This document shows, one piece after another, positions 1 through 8,885 of a stretch of 64,000 nt of DNA. A program made the position numbers and the translations under genes. Source of the stretch: Bacillus sp. BGMRC 2118 (GTDB taxonomy: Bacteria; Bacillota; Bacilli; Bacillales; SA4); the NCBI GenBank assembly GCA_008364785.1, contig VTTJ01000005.1, forward strand, positions 62,001 through 126,000, in the 5' to 3' direction. The notes beneath the pieces are model-generated. The model searched no databases, had not been told where the DNA came from, and was given only the letters and a program-made list of their open reading frames with translations. Each line of letters opens with the position of its first letter. Within the stretch, counting starts at the first letter, position 1.

Positions 1-844
1 TAATATCAAGGTCTGAAGCCATATCTACTATTTCTCCAACTCTTGAAATTCCTTCTCCATACATGATATCTACTTCAGCAACGCGGAAAGGAGGAGCTAC
101 TTTATTTTTTACAACTTTAATTTTCGTCTTATTACCTACAATGTCATTTCCTTGCTTTAATGCTTCGGCACGACGAACTTCTAGTCGAACAGATGAGTAG
201 AACTTAAGCGCACGACCACCAGGAGTTGTCTCTGGGTTTCCAAACATAACCCCAACCTTTTCACGAATTTGGTTGATGAAAATAGCAATTGTGTTTGATT
301 TGTTAATTGCACCTGATAGTTTACGTAAAGCTTGTGACATTAGACGAGCTTGAAGACCAACGTGTGAATCTCCCATTTCGCCTTCAATCTCAGCCTTAGG
401 TACAAGTGCTGCTACTGAGTCAATTACAAGAATATCAACGGCACCACTTCGAACTAAAGCTTCAGCGATTTCTAATGCTTGTTCTCCAGTATCAGGTTGT
501 GAAAGTAATAATTCATCTATGTTAACACCAAGTTTTTGAGCGTATACTGGATCCAGTGCATGTTCAGCATCGATAAATGCTGCTTGTCCGCCTTTTTGCT
601 GAACTTCTGCGATTGCGTGAAGAGCAACAGTCGTCTTACCTGAAGATTCAGGACCATAAGTTTCGATAATACGGCCTCTTGGATATCCTCCAACTCCTAA
701 TGCAACATCTAAAGCTAATGAACCACTAGGAATAGTTGAGATTCTACGATCTGTTTGTTCACCAAGCTTCATAATGGAGCCTTTACCAAATTGCTTTTCT
801 ATTTGTTTTAATGCCATTTCTAATGCGGCCTGACGATTATTCAC
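1..844 (-). CDS. recA: RecA recombinase, C-terminal part cut by window edge
   Basis: DNA strand-exchange protein of homologous recombination and SOS co-protease for LexA. The first 281 codons are visible; RecA is normally about 345 residues, so the C-terminal end lies outside. I read the start as GTG at 842-844 ([10 protein letters not shown]), preceded by GGAGG at 852-856. The N-terminal [12 protein letters not shown] stretch and the Walker A box GPESSGKTT (about 631-655) identify the family. The gene stands alone behind its own promoter (-10 at 879-884, -35 at 902-907) and a LexA-type operator. It lies downstream of cinA, as in Bacillus, with the cinA terminator between them. Confidence 0.97.
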   Translation of the reverse strand, partial: MNNRQAALEMALKQIEKQFGKGSIMKLGEQTDRRISTIPSGSLALDVALGVGGYPRGRIIETYGPESSGKTTVALHAIAEVQQKGGQAAFIDAEHALDPVYAQKLGVNIDELLLSQPDTGEQALEIAEALVRSGAVDILVIDSVAALVPKAEIEGEMGDSHVGLQARLMSQALRKLSGAINKSNTIAIFINQIREKVGVMFGNPETTPGGRALKFYSSVRLEVRRAEALKQGNDIVGNKTKIKVVKNKVAPPFRVAEVDIMYGEGISRVGEIVDMASDLDI

Positions 845-878
845 TATATTTCCTCCCTTAACTATGAAACTATTATCT

Positions 879-907
879 ACTATACCTTTTTTTTCGTCAT
901 TTGCCAA
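879..907 (-). promoter_or_regulatory. recA sigma-A promoter
   Basis: On the minus strand TTGGCA (902-907) and TATAGT (879-884) are separated by exactly 17 bases, a near-consensus vegetative promoter. It lies about 35 bases upstream of the recA start, just downstream of the LexA-type box. Confidence 0.75.
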
Positions 908-916
908 GCAAAAAGT

Positions 917-930
917 AGAACATTCATTCG
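917..930 (-). promoter_or_regulatory. LexA (DinR) operator of recA
   Basis: The minus strand reads CGAATGAATGTTCT. Against the Bacillus SOS consensus CGAACRNRYGTTYC it differs at two positions, and the C-to-T change at position 5 is also tolerated in known sites. It ends about 10 bases upstream of the -35 hexamer, a sensible place for SOS repression of recA. Confidence 0.7.
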
Positions 931-954
931 GTTATTTTGCATGGTAAATATAAA

Positions 955-993
955 GAAAAATTCCATTATCTACTAGAGAAATGGAATTTTTCT
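955..993 (-). terminator. Intrinsic terminator after cinA
   Basis: Inverted repeat AAAAATTCCAT (956-966) and ATGGAATTTTT (981-991) with a 14-base loop. On the minus strand the stem is followed by a T-rich run. It separates the cinA transcript from recA. Confidence 0.7.
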
Positions 994-1021
994 TTGAACT
1001 TTGTATTCATGTAGAACATTT

Positions 1022-2263
1022 TTAGGAATTTAAAATTTCTTTTATTAAATACTGAAATCCATATTTAATGGATCTCTCTCTTATACTCAATCGACTACCT
1101 GCTAACTTTAATGGATATACTTTCACCTCATCATTTGGCAAAGCAATTCCAATATAAACAGTTCCTACCGGTTTTCCTTCCGATGGTTCTGGTCCCGCGA
1201 CTCCAGTAAAACTAATACCAATGTCACTATTCATTAGCCTTTTCACGTTTACAGCAAGCTGCCGGGCACATTGCTCACTGATTGCCCCAACGGTTTTAAG
1301 GGTAGTTTCAGAAACTTGCAAAATTGATTGTTTTATTTCATTTGAATAGCACACTACTCCACCTTGGATAATACTTGAAGCACCAGGAAATGAAGTTAAA
1401 TACTGCGAAAACAAACCGCCAGTTAAACTCTCTGCACTAGAAATGGTTAGCTTCTTTCCCTGTAGGACTTTCATTGCTTCATTCGGTAAAGTCGTATCGT
1501 TATACCCAAAGAAGAACTGACCAACACGATCTAGTATTTGTCTTTCAACAACATCCAGTAAAGCTGTTGCTCCTTCTATCGTAACATGTTTTGCAGTTAA
1601 GCGAAGCGTTACTTCATTTTCTCCTGCTAATGGTGCAATAGTTGGATTTGTCTGTGAATCTATTAAATCAGTGATGTCGGTCTCTAATTGTGATTCTCCT
1701 ATCCCAAAGAAACGCAGGACACGAGATTCAATTACTTCATGAACTTTCATCTGCTGTAATATAGCCTGTCTCCCGAATTCGAGGTACATTGGCTGCATTT
1801 CCTTTGGAGGTCCAGGCAACAACATATAATTCTTCCCACGAATAGAAAGGAACATACCAGGTGCCATACCATTTTTATTAGGCAAGACAATCGAATCTTC
1901 TAATACAAGTGCTTGTTTCCGATTATTGTCAGACATTGGCCTGTTTACCCTACGATAGTAATCCTCAATGGACTCCATTGCTTTTTGGTCCATTTGTAAT
2001 TCTTTTTGAAGTACTGAAGAGATCGTTTCCTTCGTTAAGTCATCCTTCGTAGGTCCAAGACCACCTGTAAATAGTAACAAATCTGCTCGAGATTGAGCAG
2101 TGTTAATGGCTGCCTTTAGACGATTTGGATTATCTCCAACTACAGTATGATAATACACATTCACTCCGATTTCAGCTAACTGCCTGGATAGGAATTGTGC
2201 ATTTGTATTCGCAATCTGTCCAAGTAGCAATTCGGAACCCACTGCAATAATCTCTGCATTCAT
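1022..2263 (-). CDS. cinA: CinA, competence/damage-inducible protein with NMN amidohydrolase domain
   Basis: Two-domain protein of 413 residues. The N-terminal half is the molybdopterin-binding-like fold ([24 protein letters not shown]). The C-terminal half is the PncC-type nicotinamide-nucleotide amidohydrolase ([21 protein letters not shown]), linked in the family to pyridine nucleotide salvage. A TTG-led reading frame starts two codons earlier (2269), but the ATG at 2261-2263 has GAGGT at 7 bases, so I chose it. It follows pgsA by 19 bases, probably in one transcript with rodZ-pgsA readthrough. The cinA-recA neighbourhood is conserved in Bacillus and other bacteria. Confidence 0.93.
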   Translation of the reverse strand: MNAEIIAVGSELLLGQIANTNAQFLSRQLAEIGVNVYYHTVVGDNPNRLKAAINTAQSRADLLLFTGGLGPTKDDLTKETISSVLQKELQMDQKAMESIEDYYRRVNRPMSDNNRKQALVLEDSIVLPNKNGMAPGMFLSIRGKNYMLLPGPPKEMQPMYLEFGRQAILQQMKVHEVIESRVLRFFGIGESQLETDITDLIDSQTNPTIAPLAGENEVTLRLTAKHVTIEGATALLDVVERQILDRVGQFFFGYNDTTLPNEAMKVLQGKKLTISSAESLTGGLFSQYLTSFPGASSIIQGGVVCYSNEIKQSILQVSETTLKTVGAISEQCARQLAVNVKRLMNSDIGISFTGVAGPEPSEGKPVGTVYIGIALPNDEVKVYPLKLAGSRLSIRERSIKYGFQYLIKEILNS

Positions 2264-2282
2264 GAACAATACCTCGCTTTAA

Positions 2283-2861
2283 TTACTTGGATTTTAATAA
2301 TGCAGCTTTGTTTTTAACAAAATAATCCCATCCAGAATATATGGTAAAAATTACAGCAACCCATAGCGAGATCATTGCAAATGGGATATTCACAAGTTCA
2401 AATGGAAGATTATGTAGTAATAGTGCTGAAACAGCAATAATTTGTGCCCACGTTTTAATTTTCCCTAGCATATTCGCAGCCACTACTTCCCCTTCACCCG
2501 CTAATACTAATCTAAGTCCTGTAACAGCAAACTCTCTACTGATGATTACAATAACCATCCAAGCAGGGGCTAATTGCAATTCGACTAATGTAATAAGTGC
2601 GGCTGAAACAAGAAGCTTGTCCGCTAGGGGATCTAAAAATTTCCCTAAATTCGTGACTAAGTTTAGCTTCCTAGCGTAATAACCATCTATCCAATCTGTG
2701 CAAGATGCAATAATAAAAATAATAGCACCTACTAGATGAGTAACAGGCAGACTAAAGTCTCCTACTTGTAAATCTCCCCATTCAAATGGAACCAGCATGA
2801 CAATTAAAAATAATGGAATTAAAAAAATTCGTGAAACTGTAATCTTGTTTGGTAAATTCAT
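2283..2861 (-). CDS. pgsA: CDP-diacylglycerol-glycerol-3-phosphate 3-phosphatidyltransferase
   Basis: Membrane enzyme of 192 residues making phosphatidylglycerolphosphate, the first committed step to phosphatidylglycerol and cardiolipin. The CDP-alcohol phosphotransferase signature D-G-x2-A-R-x8-G-x3-D-x3-D is complete (DGYYARKLNLVTNLGKFLD followed by PLAD). Several hydrophobic segments flank it, starting with NKITVSRIFLIPLFLIVML, typical of PgsA. ATG start with AAGGAGGA about 9 bases upstream. It sits between rodZ and cinA as in B. subtilis. Confidence 0.95.
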   Translation of the reverse strand: MNLPNKITVSRIFLIPLFLIVMLVPFEWGDLQVGDFSLPVTHLVGAIIFIIASCTDWIDGYYARKLNLVTNLGKFLDPLADKLLVSAALITLVELQLAPAWMVIVIISREFAVTGLRLVLAGEGEVVAANMLGKIKTWAQIIAVSALLLHNLPFELVNIPFAMISLWVAVIFTIYSGWDYFVKNKAALLKSK

Positions 2862-2899
2862 AGTATGTATTCCTCCTTATTTCCATTTTGCCACAAAAC

Positions 2900-2930
2900 A
2901 TGAAAATAAGCCCACAATTTTAGTGGGCAT
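2900..2930 (-). terminator. Hairpin terminator after rodZ
   Basis: Stem GCCCAC (2910-2915) with GTGGGC (2923-2928) and a 7-base loop. On the minus strand it is followed by TTATTTTCATGTTTT, a moderate T-rich tail. It probably gives partial termination before pgsA. Confidence 0.55.
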
Positions 2931-2938
2931 ATTAAAAA

Positions 2939-3877
2939 TTATTGGGCCATTCCCTTTTGGAAATTTATCGTAATATTTTGTACATCTTTTGGTTCTTTAG
3001 GGATTTCAAGTACTTGGCCATTCAATTTGATTGTTGCAGTTTCTGCAAATCCAAGTCTGATCACTGCAACTTCCTCATTTGTAAAATCATAAGAAGTTGT
3101 ATTCGGAATTTCATCTGTTTCCTCGTTATTTAACAACGCACTGTAAAACTTTTTATTTTTACCATTCTTTAAATCAAGCCAAGTTGCAGTTGTTGTAGAT
3201 ACTTCAACAACAAACTTATCTGTATTAGATAGGGTATATGTTGAATTTTTTCCTGTTGATTGAACCAACTGAATTTGTTGTGTGGATTGACCTTCATCCT
3301 CAGCCGCAACCTCTTCTTCATCTGTTTCTTCTTCAGTCGAAGCTACCTTTTCAGTGTCTTCTTCTTTTTGCTTCTCTTCCTTTTCTTCCTTAACTGCTGT
3401 CTTTAACGGATCATTATTATTCTTTTCAATCTCTGAAGACTGTGTCTCCGTTTTAGGAGGTTCTTGTACTTGATTTTCTTGAGATTTTTGTAATAATGTC
3501 CAAACGGTAACTGCAATTCCGATAATAACAACAGCTACTAGTACCTTCGGGAAAATTTGAAATACTTTTGATGATGAGGTATTCACTTCATTTCTTGCCC
3601 GCTTTACTCTCGAAAGTTGTTCAGGAATTGCTTCCTTTTGAGTTGTAGGTATTTCATGCTTGTATTCGTCAAAAATAATCTCAGGATCTAGTCCGACAGC
3701 TTCTGCATATTGTTTCACAAAAGCACGAGCATAAAATACACCAGGTAAGGCATCAAAGTTTCCATCCTCAACATTCTGTAAGTATCTTTTTTGAATTTTT
3801 GTGATATTTTGAAGCTCCTCTAACGAAAGGTTCTTCTCTGTTCGAGCCTCTTTAAGGCGTTGTCCTACTTCAGTCAA
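2939..3877 (-). CDS. rodZ: RodZ cell-shape protein (YmfM)
   Basis: Cytoskeletal adaptor of 312 residues that links MreB filaments to the membrane elongation machinery. Residues 1-70 form the Xre-like helix-turn-helix (GQRLKEARTEKNLSLEELQ). One transmembrane segment lies at about 108-129 (FPKVLVAVVIIGIAVTVWTL). A long Glu/Lys/Thr-rich linker (about 130-200) precedes a C-terminal extracytoplasmic beta domain of the DUF4115 type, running to the end (about 203-312). The acidic linker is low complexity and probably disordered. It sits directly upstream of pgsA, as in B. subtilis. Confidence 0.9.
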   Translation of the reverse strand: MTEVGQRLKEARTEKNLSLEELQNITKIQKRYLQNVEDGNFDALPGVFYARAFVKQYAEAVGLDPEIIFDEYKHEIPTTQKEAIPEQLSRVKRARNEVNTSSSKVFQIFPKVLVAVVIIGIAVTVWTLLQKSQENQVQEPPKTETQSSEIEKNNNDPLKTAVKEEKEEKQKEEDTEKVASTEEETDEEEVAAEDEGQSTQQIQLVQSTGKNSTYTLSNTDKFVVEVSTTTATWLDLKNGKNKKFYSALLNNEETDEIPNTTSYDFTNEEVAVIRLGFAETATIKLNGQVLEIPKEPKDVQNITINFQKGMAQ

Positions 3878-3966
3878 TGATTACACCTACCATCTTAATT
3901 ACAATTTGACCTTTACCTTCTTAAAAATGGCTGTCTTAGCATAAATTGTTATCTTTCATTAATACC

Positions 3967-4758
3967 TTAAAAATCAAAAGTTGAAAATGATGAATCACTA
4001 GGCATTTGCTGCTGTTCTACTACTTCATATGTGATTTCTTCATCTGGATCATTACGGAGCTCAATGATATAGTCAAAATCGTCTAACGTATATTCCGTTT
4101 CCCTCACAAATATATCAGGGTGCTCCACAACTTTTGTTGCAGGTAGCCTCATTATTTCCCTAACCAGCTGCCAGTGTCGTTCATTTGCTCTTCTTGTTGA
4201 AACAATACCATCAATGATGAATAAGTTTTCTTCATTATACTCATCCTCAATAAGCTGGCTTCTAATTGTTTGTTTTAGTAACGTAGATGAGACAAATAAC
4301 CACTTCTTATTCGCACAAACACTAGCTGCGACAACAGATTCTGTTTTTCCAACACGTGGCATTCCTCGTATACCTACTAGTTTATGCCCTTCCTTCTTAT
4401 ACAATTCAGCCATAAAATCAACGAGTAAACCAAGTTCATCTCTTACAAAGCGAAATGTCTTTTTATCGTCAGCATCTCTTTGGATATATCTCCCATGTCT
4501 TACAGCTAGGCGATCACGAAGTTTAGGCTCCCTAAGCTTTGTAACGGTTATATTATCCATTGTTCGCAAGATTGATTCAAGTCTGAGGATTTGTTCCTCA
4601 TTATCCGATAAAAGCAGCATACCTCTTCTCATATCTTCAACACCATTTATGGTGACGATATTAATGGAAAGCATGCCAAGCAATGAAGAGATGTCACCTA
4701 ACAGTCCAGGTCGGTTAATATGTATTTCATATTCTAAATACCATTCCTTCTTCCCCAC
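3967..4758 (-). CDS. ymfK: YmfK-like protein (DUF3388): ACT domain plus P-loop
   Basis: No established function. The N-terminal about 75 residues look like an ACT ligand-sensing domain (EYEIHINRPGLLGDISSLLG, then INIVTINGVEDM). A long helical region leads to an exact Walker A box GMPRVGKT (about residues 132-139) and a candidate Walker B strand NLFIIDG (about 179-184), so it may bind or hydrolyse a nucleotide. GTG at 4756-4758 has AAAGGTGG about 8 bases upstream; the longer GTG frame from 4770 has no spaced ribosome site, so I took the shorter form (263 residues). Neighbours are ymfJ upstream and rodZ downstream, in Bacillus order. The domain reading is mine; the DUF name is from family recall. 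Confidence 0.8.
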   Translation of the reverse strand: MGKKEWYLEYEIHINRPGLLGDISSLLGMLSINIVTINGVEDMRRGMLLLSDNEEQILRLESILRTMDNITVTKLREPKLRDRLAVRHGRYIQRDADDKKTFRFVRDELGLLVDFMAELYKKEGHKLVGIRGMPRVGKTESVVAASVCANKKWLFVSSTLLKQTIRSQLIEDEYNEENLFIIDGIVSTRRANERHWQLVREIMRLPATKVVEHPDIFVRETEYTLDDFDYIIELRNDPDEEITYEVVEQQQMPSDSSFSTFDF

Positions 4759-4949
4759 GTAGGTATCCACCTTTCATTTTCATATAGTTGTTTCTCATGT
4801 ACATTCTACGCAATATGAAAGGGTATATCTTCATATTAGCCAAAATGTTCCTATGTAAGTCTATAATAAAGCATTTTATTTTAATATGAAAGTCTATGAA
4901 GAAACATTTACACATCCATAGCCTGATTCCACAAATTTTTTTTGACAAA

Positions 4950-4980
4950 AATAAAAAAAGAGGGGAAATTCCCTCTTTTT
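4950..4980 (-). terminator. Intrinsic terminator after ymfJ
   Basis: Minus strand AAAAAGAGGG-loop-CCCTCTTTTTTT: a strong stem with a T run, touching the ymfJ stop codon at 4979-4981. It makes ymfJ the end of its transcript, so ymfK probably has its own promoter in 4759-4950. Confidence 0.8.
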
Positions 4981-5236
4981 AGCGAGTACCATCGTTTTGT
5001 ACTAATTTTAACATCATATTAGCAATTGCATGTTGCTCCTCAGGTGTTGCAACACTCCAAAGATCAGCAAGAACTTTTTCTTGCTCATTTTTTGGATCTA
5101 CTTGCTTCGCTAAGTATCCACCAATTTGATATGCGAGATCATTTATTGTGCTTTGTTCCATACCCTCGTTTTGAGCATGGTGTAAGCGATCACCTAAAAA
5201 GTCTTTCCATTGTTCCCAGTTATCTAAAACAGACAT
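4979..5236 (-). CDS. ymfJ: YmfJ-like small protein (DUF3243)
   Basis: Soluble protein of 85 residues, predicted helical, with no signal peptide or membrane segment. The opening SVLDNWEQWKDFLGDRLHHA and the closing ANMMLKLVQNDG match the DUF3243 family kept next to ymfK/ymfI in Bacillus. ATG start with AAGGAGGG well placed. Function is unknown. It ends directly in a terminator. Confidence 0.85.
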   Translation of the reverse strand: MSVLDNWEQWKDFLGDRLHHAQNEGMEQSTINDLAYQIGGYLAKQVDPKNEQEKVLADLWSVATPEEQHAIANMMLKLVQNDGTR

Positions 5237-5313
5237 AAAATTCCCTCCTTAAAATTGGTACAGTGTTATTTTGTCTGTTTCGTAAAAAATTATACAACCA
5301 GCTAAATTTGATA

Positions 5314-6036
5314 TTATGTATACCATGCTCCATTCACTGACAAAATGTGGCCGTTAATATATGAAGCTTGATCTGACAGAAGAAACGTCACAACATTCGC
5401 AACTTCTTTTGGGTCCCCCATCCTTCCCATGGGAATATCTTGTTCCAACAAGTGCTTATCTTCTTCTCCTAAATTTGACAACATGTTCGTATTTATAGCG
5501 CCTGGAGCAATTCCATTTACACGAATGTTTGATGGAGCAACTTCTTTTGCTAATGCTTTTACAAATGTATTTTGTCCACCTTTTAACATGGAATATAATA
5601 CTTCACAGGATGCACCAACATCACCCCAAACGGACGTTATCACGATGATGTTTCCAGCTTTCTTTTTTACCATTGAAGGAAGTAAAGTTTGAGTCAGCAT
5701 AAATGGACTTGTACTGTGAAGCTGGACCATATCAGTTACTTCTGTTTCAGTCATATCTGTCATTAAGCCATAATAGCTGTTTCCACTATTTAAAATAAGA
5801 TCATCAATCGGGTCATGAATTTGTGAAAGAAGTTTTTGAACACCATCTGACCTTGATAAGTCTGCTCCTACTAACGTGACCCTTTCATTACCGTATTTGT
5901 AGGCAAAGTCCTCTATATGCTTACTATTCTTATGATAGTGTAAATACAATTTATATCCCTGGTTAAGTAATTGAAAGGCAATAGCACGTCCTATTCCACC
6001 ACTCGCTCCTGTCAATAAGGCCGTTTTATCATTCAT
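5314..6036 (-). CDS. ymfI: SDR-family oxidoreductase YmfI (EF-P modification)
   Basis: Short-chain dehydrogenase of 240 residues. The Rossmann motif TGASGGIGRAIA lies near residues 9-20, the ITSVWG serine region near 133-138, and the YSMLK active-site pair (YxxxK) near 148. Most of its closest relatives are annotated only as SDR proteins, but in B. subtilis YmfI carries out the final reduction giving the 5-aminopentanol modification of elongation factor P, required for swarming. The assignment here rests on position beside ymfH/ymfJ and on family sequence. NADP preference is not decided. It has a terminator upstream (after ymfH). Confidence 0.85.
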   Translation of the reverse strand: MNDKTALLTGASGGIGRAIAFQLLNQGYKLYLHYHKNSKHIEDFAYKYGNERVTLVGADLSRSDGVQKLLSQIHDPIDDLILNSGNSYYGLMTDMTETEVTDMVQLHSTSPFMLTQTLLPSMVKKKAGNIIVITSVWGDVGASCEVLYSMLKGGQNTFVKALAKEVAPSNIRVNGIAPGAINTNMLSNLGEEDKHLLEQDIPMGRMGDPKEVANVVTFLLSDQASYINGHILSVNGAWYT

Positions 6037-6070
6037 TTCCTAAAACCCTCTTTTTAAAATAATCTCCTCA

Positions 6071-6112
6071 AAAATGAAAAAGAGAGGACTTTTGTATTGT
6101 CCATCTCTTTTA
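6071..6112 (-). terminator. Terminator after ymfH
   Basis: Long imperfect stem between 6077-6089 and 6099-6111 (AAAAGAGATGGAC with GTCCTCTCTTTTT on the minus strand, one bulge), followed by a T-rich run. It separates ymfF-ymfH from ymfI. Confidence 0.7.
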
Positions 6113-6126
6113 AGAGTATTGTCAAG

Positions 6127-7407
6127 TTACTTTGGCACAACTTGACATACCGTCATTCTTTCTTCTGCAATTAGATCGCTAGCACTATTCTCAATATCCG
6201 ATATTGTTAAGGACTCTAATACCTTCACGACATCAAACATATTCATTTCATTGAATGAATACCTAGTAAATTGGTTTGCAATGTATTCTGGAGAGTTTAA
6301 TGCACGCAAAAATGCTCCGATTTTCTTCTTCTTTACTCTCTCTAAATACTCTCCCGTGATCGTTTCCTTATAATTTACTAGCATATGTGAAAGAGTTTCC
6401 GCTAACTCATCTGGTTTCATCGTATCTCCACCAACAAGTCCAAAACCGAATTCATGCTCTTCCGTGTAATCATAAGCAAAGGTTTCATCAATTAGACCCG
6501 ACTGATACAATTGCTCATAATTTTTCGAACTCTTCCCAAACAACATATCTAATAATACGTTAGTTGCTAGTTCATTACGTAATAATTCTTCACCTGATTT
6601 ACCTGCATTTTTCACTTTCAAACCTACTAAACACTTTGAAGATTGAACTGCCATTTTTAGAACTGTTTTTTTCTCAGCGACAGCCTCTGGCTCTTCATCA
6701 AAAAACCGCTCTATTTCTTGCTGCTTCGTAAAATCTTTTTTTGCTTGATTTTCACGAATTTGATTCATAATCTGATCAGGGTTAACGGGACCAACAACAA
6801 ATAATAGCATATTACTTGGATGATAAAACGTCTCATAGCAGGTATATAGCATATCCTTGGTGATTTTCGCTATGGAATCAATCGTCCCGGCTATATCTAT
6901 TGATACAGGGTGATTTTTAAACATATTTTGAATAAGTCCAAAATATAATCTCCAGTCTGCGTTATCATCGTACATCGTAATTTCCTGGCCGATGATACCT
7001 TTTTCCTTTTCAACTGTCTTTTCTGTGAAATATGGCTCTTGAACAAAATCAATTAATGTTTCCAGGTTCAATTCAACATTTGATGTACTTGAAAACAAGT
7101 AGGCCGTCCTTGTAAAGGATGTAAATGCGTTTGCAGAGGCTCCTTGCTTACTAAATTGTTGAAAGACATCTCCGTCTTCCTTTTCGAATAGTTTATGCTC
7201 AAGAAAGTGGGCAATACCATCAGGAACATGGCTTTTCTCATTTTTCCCCGGCAATGAGAACTGATTATCAATGGAACCATACTTAGTTGTAAATGTAGCG
7301 TATGTTTTGTTAAATCCTTCTTTCGGAAGAATATAGACATTTAATCCGTTATCCATTTTCTCATGATACAGCTCTTCTTTTAATTGTTCAAACACTACCT
7401 TTTCCAT
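6127..7407 (-). CDS. ymfH: M16 family zinc metalloprotease YmfH
   Basis: Inverse-zincin peptidase of 426 residues. The zinc motif H-x-x-E-H is intact (GIAHFLEHKLFEKE) in the N-terminal third, with a downstream glutamate region (ETLIDFVQEPYFTEKTVEKE) that normally supplies the third ligand. It is the active-type partner of the preceding gene product, which lacks the motif; M16 enzymes often work as such active/inactive pairs. The ymfF stop and ymfH start overlap as TAATG, indicating translational coupling. Physiological substrate unknown. The frame has no signal peptide, so it is probably cytoplasmic. Confidence 0.9.
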   Translation of the reverse strand: MEKVVFEQLKEELYHEKMDNGLNVYILPKEGFNKTYATFTTKYGSIDNQFSLPGKNEKSHVPDGIAHFLEHKLFEKEDGDVFQQFSKQGASANAFTSFTRTAYLFSSTSNVELNLETLIDFVQEPYFTEKTVEKEKGIIGQEITMYDDNADWRLYFGLIQNMFKNHPVSIDIAGTIDSIAKITKDMLYTCYETFYHPSNMLLFVVGPVNPDQIMNQIRENQAKKDFTKQQEIERFFDEEPEAVAEKKTVLKMAVQSSKCLVGLKVKNAGKSGEELLRNELATNVLLDMLFGKSSKNYEQLYQSGLIDETFAYDYTEEHEFGFGLVGGDTMKPDELAETLSHMLVNYKETITGEYLERVKKKKIGAFLRALNSPEYIANQFTRYSFNEMNMFDVVKVLESLTISDIENSASDLIAEERMTVCQVVPK

Positions 7408-8681
7408 TATACCTCCCCCTTTCCTTTTAAAAAATAGATGGTATCTAGCTCAATTTTCTCTGCAGCTTTTACGATATCCTCTTTCGTAACAAGATCAATA
7501 TGTTGTAAATATTCTTTAATTGGATATGATTTATTTGACATTGCGTCATTGTATAACACTTCAATTAGTCCTCTTGAAGTATCAATTGTTTCAAGGATTT
7601 GGTTTTTGATTACTGCCTTTGTTTGCTCTATTTCCTTGTCACTAAAATCGCCTTGTTTCATAGCTTCCATTTGTTCCTTAATAATTGTAACAGCCTGTTC
7701 ATAATTTTTTGCATCTACACCTGACATTACCATTAGCAGACCTTTATGACTTTCTACTCGAGATGCAGCATAATAGGCAAGGCTGGCTTTTTCCCTCACG
7801 TTTATAAATAATTTTGAATGTGAGAACGCACCATATATACCGTTTAATACTTGCAATGCAAAGTAATCAGGATCATCATACGTAATGTTCGTTCGATATC
7901 CAACATTCAGCTTTCCTTGTTTTACATCTTGTTCCTCAATTACTTCATTTTCATTGTCACGAGCTTGTATATTATTAGAAATTATAACAGGCGAGCGGTC
8001 TTCTAATTGAAACATACTCGAAATCTTATTCGTTAATGAAGCAGAATCTATATCACCTACAACATATAAATCAATACGGTCTTCTGCTAATGCTTTTTTA
8101 TAATATGAAAACAATGATTCTGCAGTAATTGCCTCTACGTCTTCTTTTATTCCATTTACATGGAGAGAGTATGGCTCATTTTTACACATTTCTTCTACTA
8201 AACGAAGACTTGCATATCGCATTTTGTCATCAAAGACAGACTGTATTCGTTGTACAAGAGACCTTTTTTCTTGTTCAACAAAGGAAGAAATAAATGAATT
8301 TCCTTCCTTTGCAGGGCGAAGCAGTATATCAGCCAATAAGCTAAGAGCTTCTTCTAGCAGAGGTGTTTGATCTGATAAATATTTTTCATTCGCAACTTCC
8401 ATTCGAACCGTAATAATATGGTATTCCCCTTTTTTAGATAAATCCACCTGCAAGGAAGCACCATATAGCTCATCCAAATATGTTCTTAGTGCAGAAGTGG
8501 TTGGGTACTTTTCAGTTGCACTTTGTAATACATACGGTAACAATGCTCTTTTCGTCACATCTTCCTTTGCTAATGGAGCTCTCATTTTCAAGACAATTGT
8601 ATTGGTTTTGTATTTCTTTGTATCAACAACGTGGACTGTCATTCCTTTTATTACTTCTGATTTTTCTTGATCAAGCTTCAC
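7407..8681 (-). CDS. ymfF: M16 family protein YmfF, catalytically inactive type
   Basis: Protein of 424 residues with the M16 two-lobe architecture. Where the active enzymes carry HxxEH it reads ALLPYVLQSATEKY, with no histidines or glutamate in place, so it should not bind catalytic zinc. Likely role: substrate-binding or structural half of a YmfF-YmfH heterodimer. ATG start; a good ribosome site (AAAGGAGGTAA) lies upstream. A promoter candidate lies at 8757-8786 and the nupQ terminator upstream, so ymfF-ymfH form a transcript. Confidence 0.88.
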   Translation of the reverse strand: MKLDQEKSEVIKGMTVHVVDTKKYKTNTIVLKMRAPLAKEDVTKRALLPYVLQSATEKYPTTSALRTYLDELYGASLQVDLSKKGEYHIITVRMEVANEKYLSDQTPLLEEALSLLADILLRPAKEGNSFISSFVEQEKRSLVQRIQSVFDDKMRYASLRLVEEMCKNEPYSLHVNGIKEDVEAITAESLFSYYKKALAEDRIDLYVVGDIDSASLTNKISSMFQLEDRSPVIISNNIQARDNENEVIEEQDVKQGKLNVGYRTNITYDDPDYFALQVLNGIYGAFSHSKLFINVREKASLAYYAASRVESHKGLLMVMSGVDAKNYEQAVTIIKEQMEAMKQGDFSDKEIEQTKAVIKNQILETIDTSRGLIEVLYNDAMSNKSYPIKEYLQHIDLVTKEDIVKAAEKIELDTIYFLKGKGEV

Positions 8682-8756
8682 CTTTATTACCTCCTTTAAT
8701 GGTAGGTTTGCCTAAAGAATAGTGTTTCTTTATCTGCATAAATTTAAACTATAACT

Positions 8757-8786
8757 ACTATATCGTTAAAAAGGAATTTTTTACAA
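8757..8786 (-). promoter_or_regulatory. Candidate promoter of ymfF-ymfH
   Basis: Minus strand TTGTAA (8781-8786), 18-base spacer, TATAGT (8757-8762). It lies downstream of the nupQ terminator and about 75 bases before ymfF. Confidence 0.5.
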
Positions 8787-8847
8787 GTCATAACAACTAA
8801 GAAAATCTATCTAAAACCATACTCAAAAGAAGGAAGTCTTATGCATA

Positions 8848-8878
8848 ATAAAAAACCTCAGTATTGACTGAGGTTTTC
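8848..8878 (-). terminator. Terminator after nupQ
   Basis: AAAACCTCAGT / ACTGAGGTTTT inverted repeat (8852-8877) with a short loop, followed on the minus strand by TTTTTTATTATG. Strong intrinsic terminator closing the nup cluster. Confidence 0.85.
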
Positions 8879-8885
8879 TTAAGCC

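Noticed and set aside
4214-4762. Plus-strand frame of 182 codons antisense to ymfK
   Set aside because: Mirror of a conserved gene; the composition is that of a shadow frame, rich in Ser/Leu with no motif.
4727-4948. Minus-strand frame of 73 codons overlapping the ymfK start
   Set aside because: Overlaps the ymfK 5' end in another frame, AT-rich, no ribosome site and no similarity recognised.
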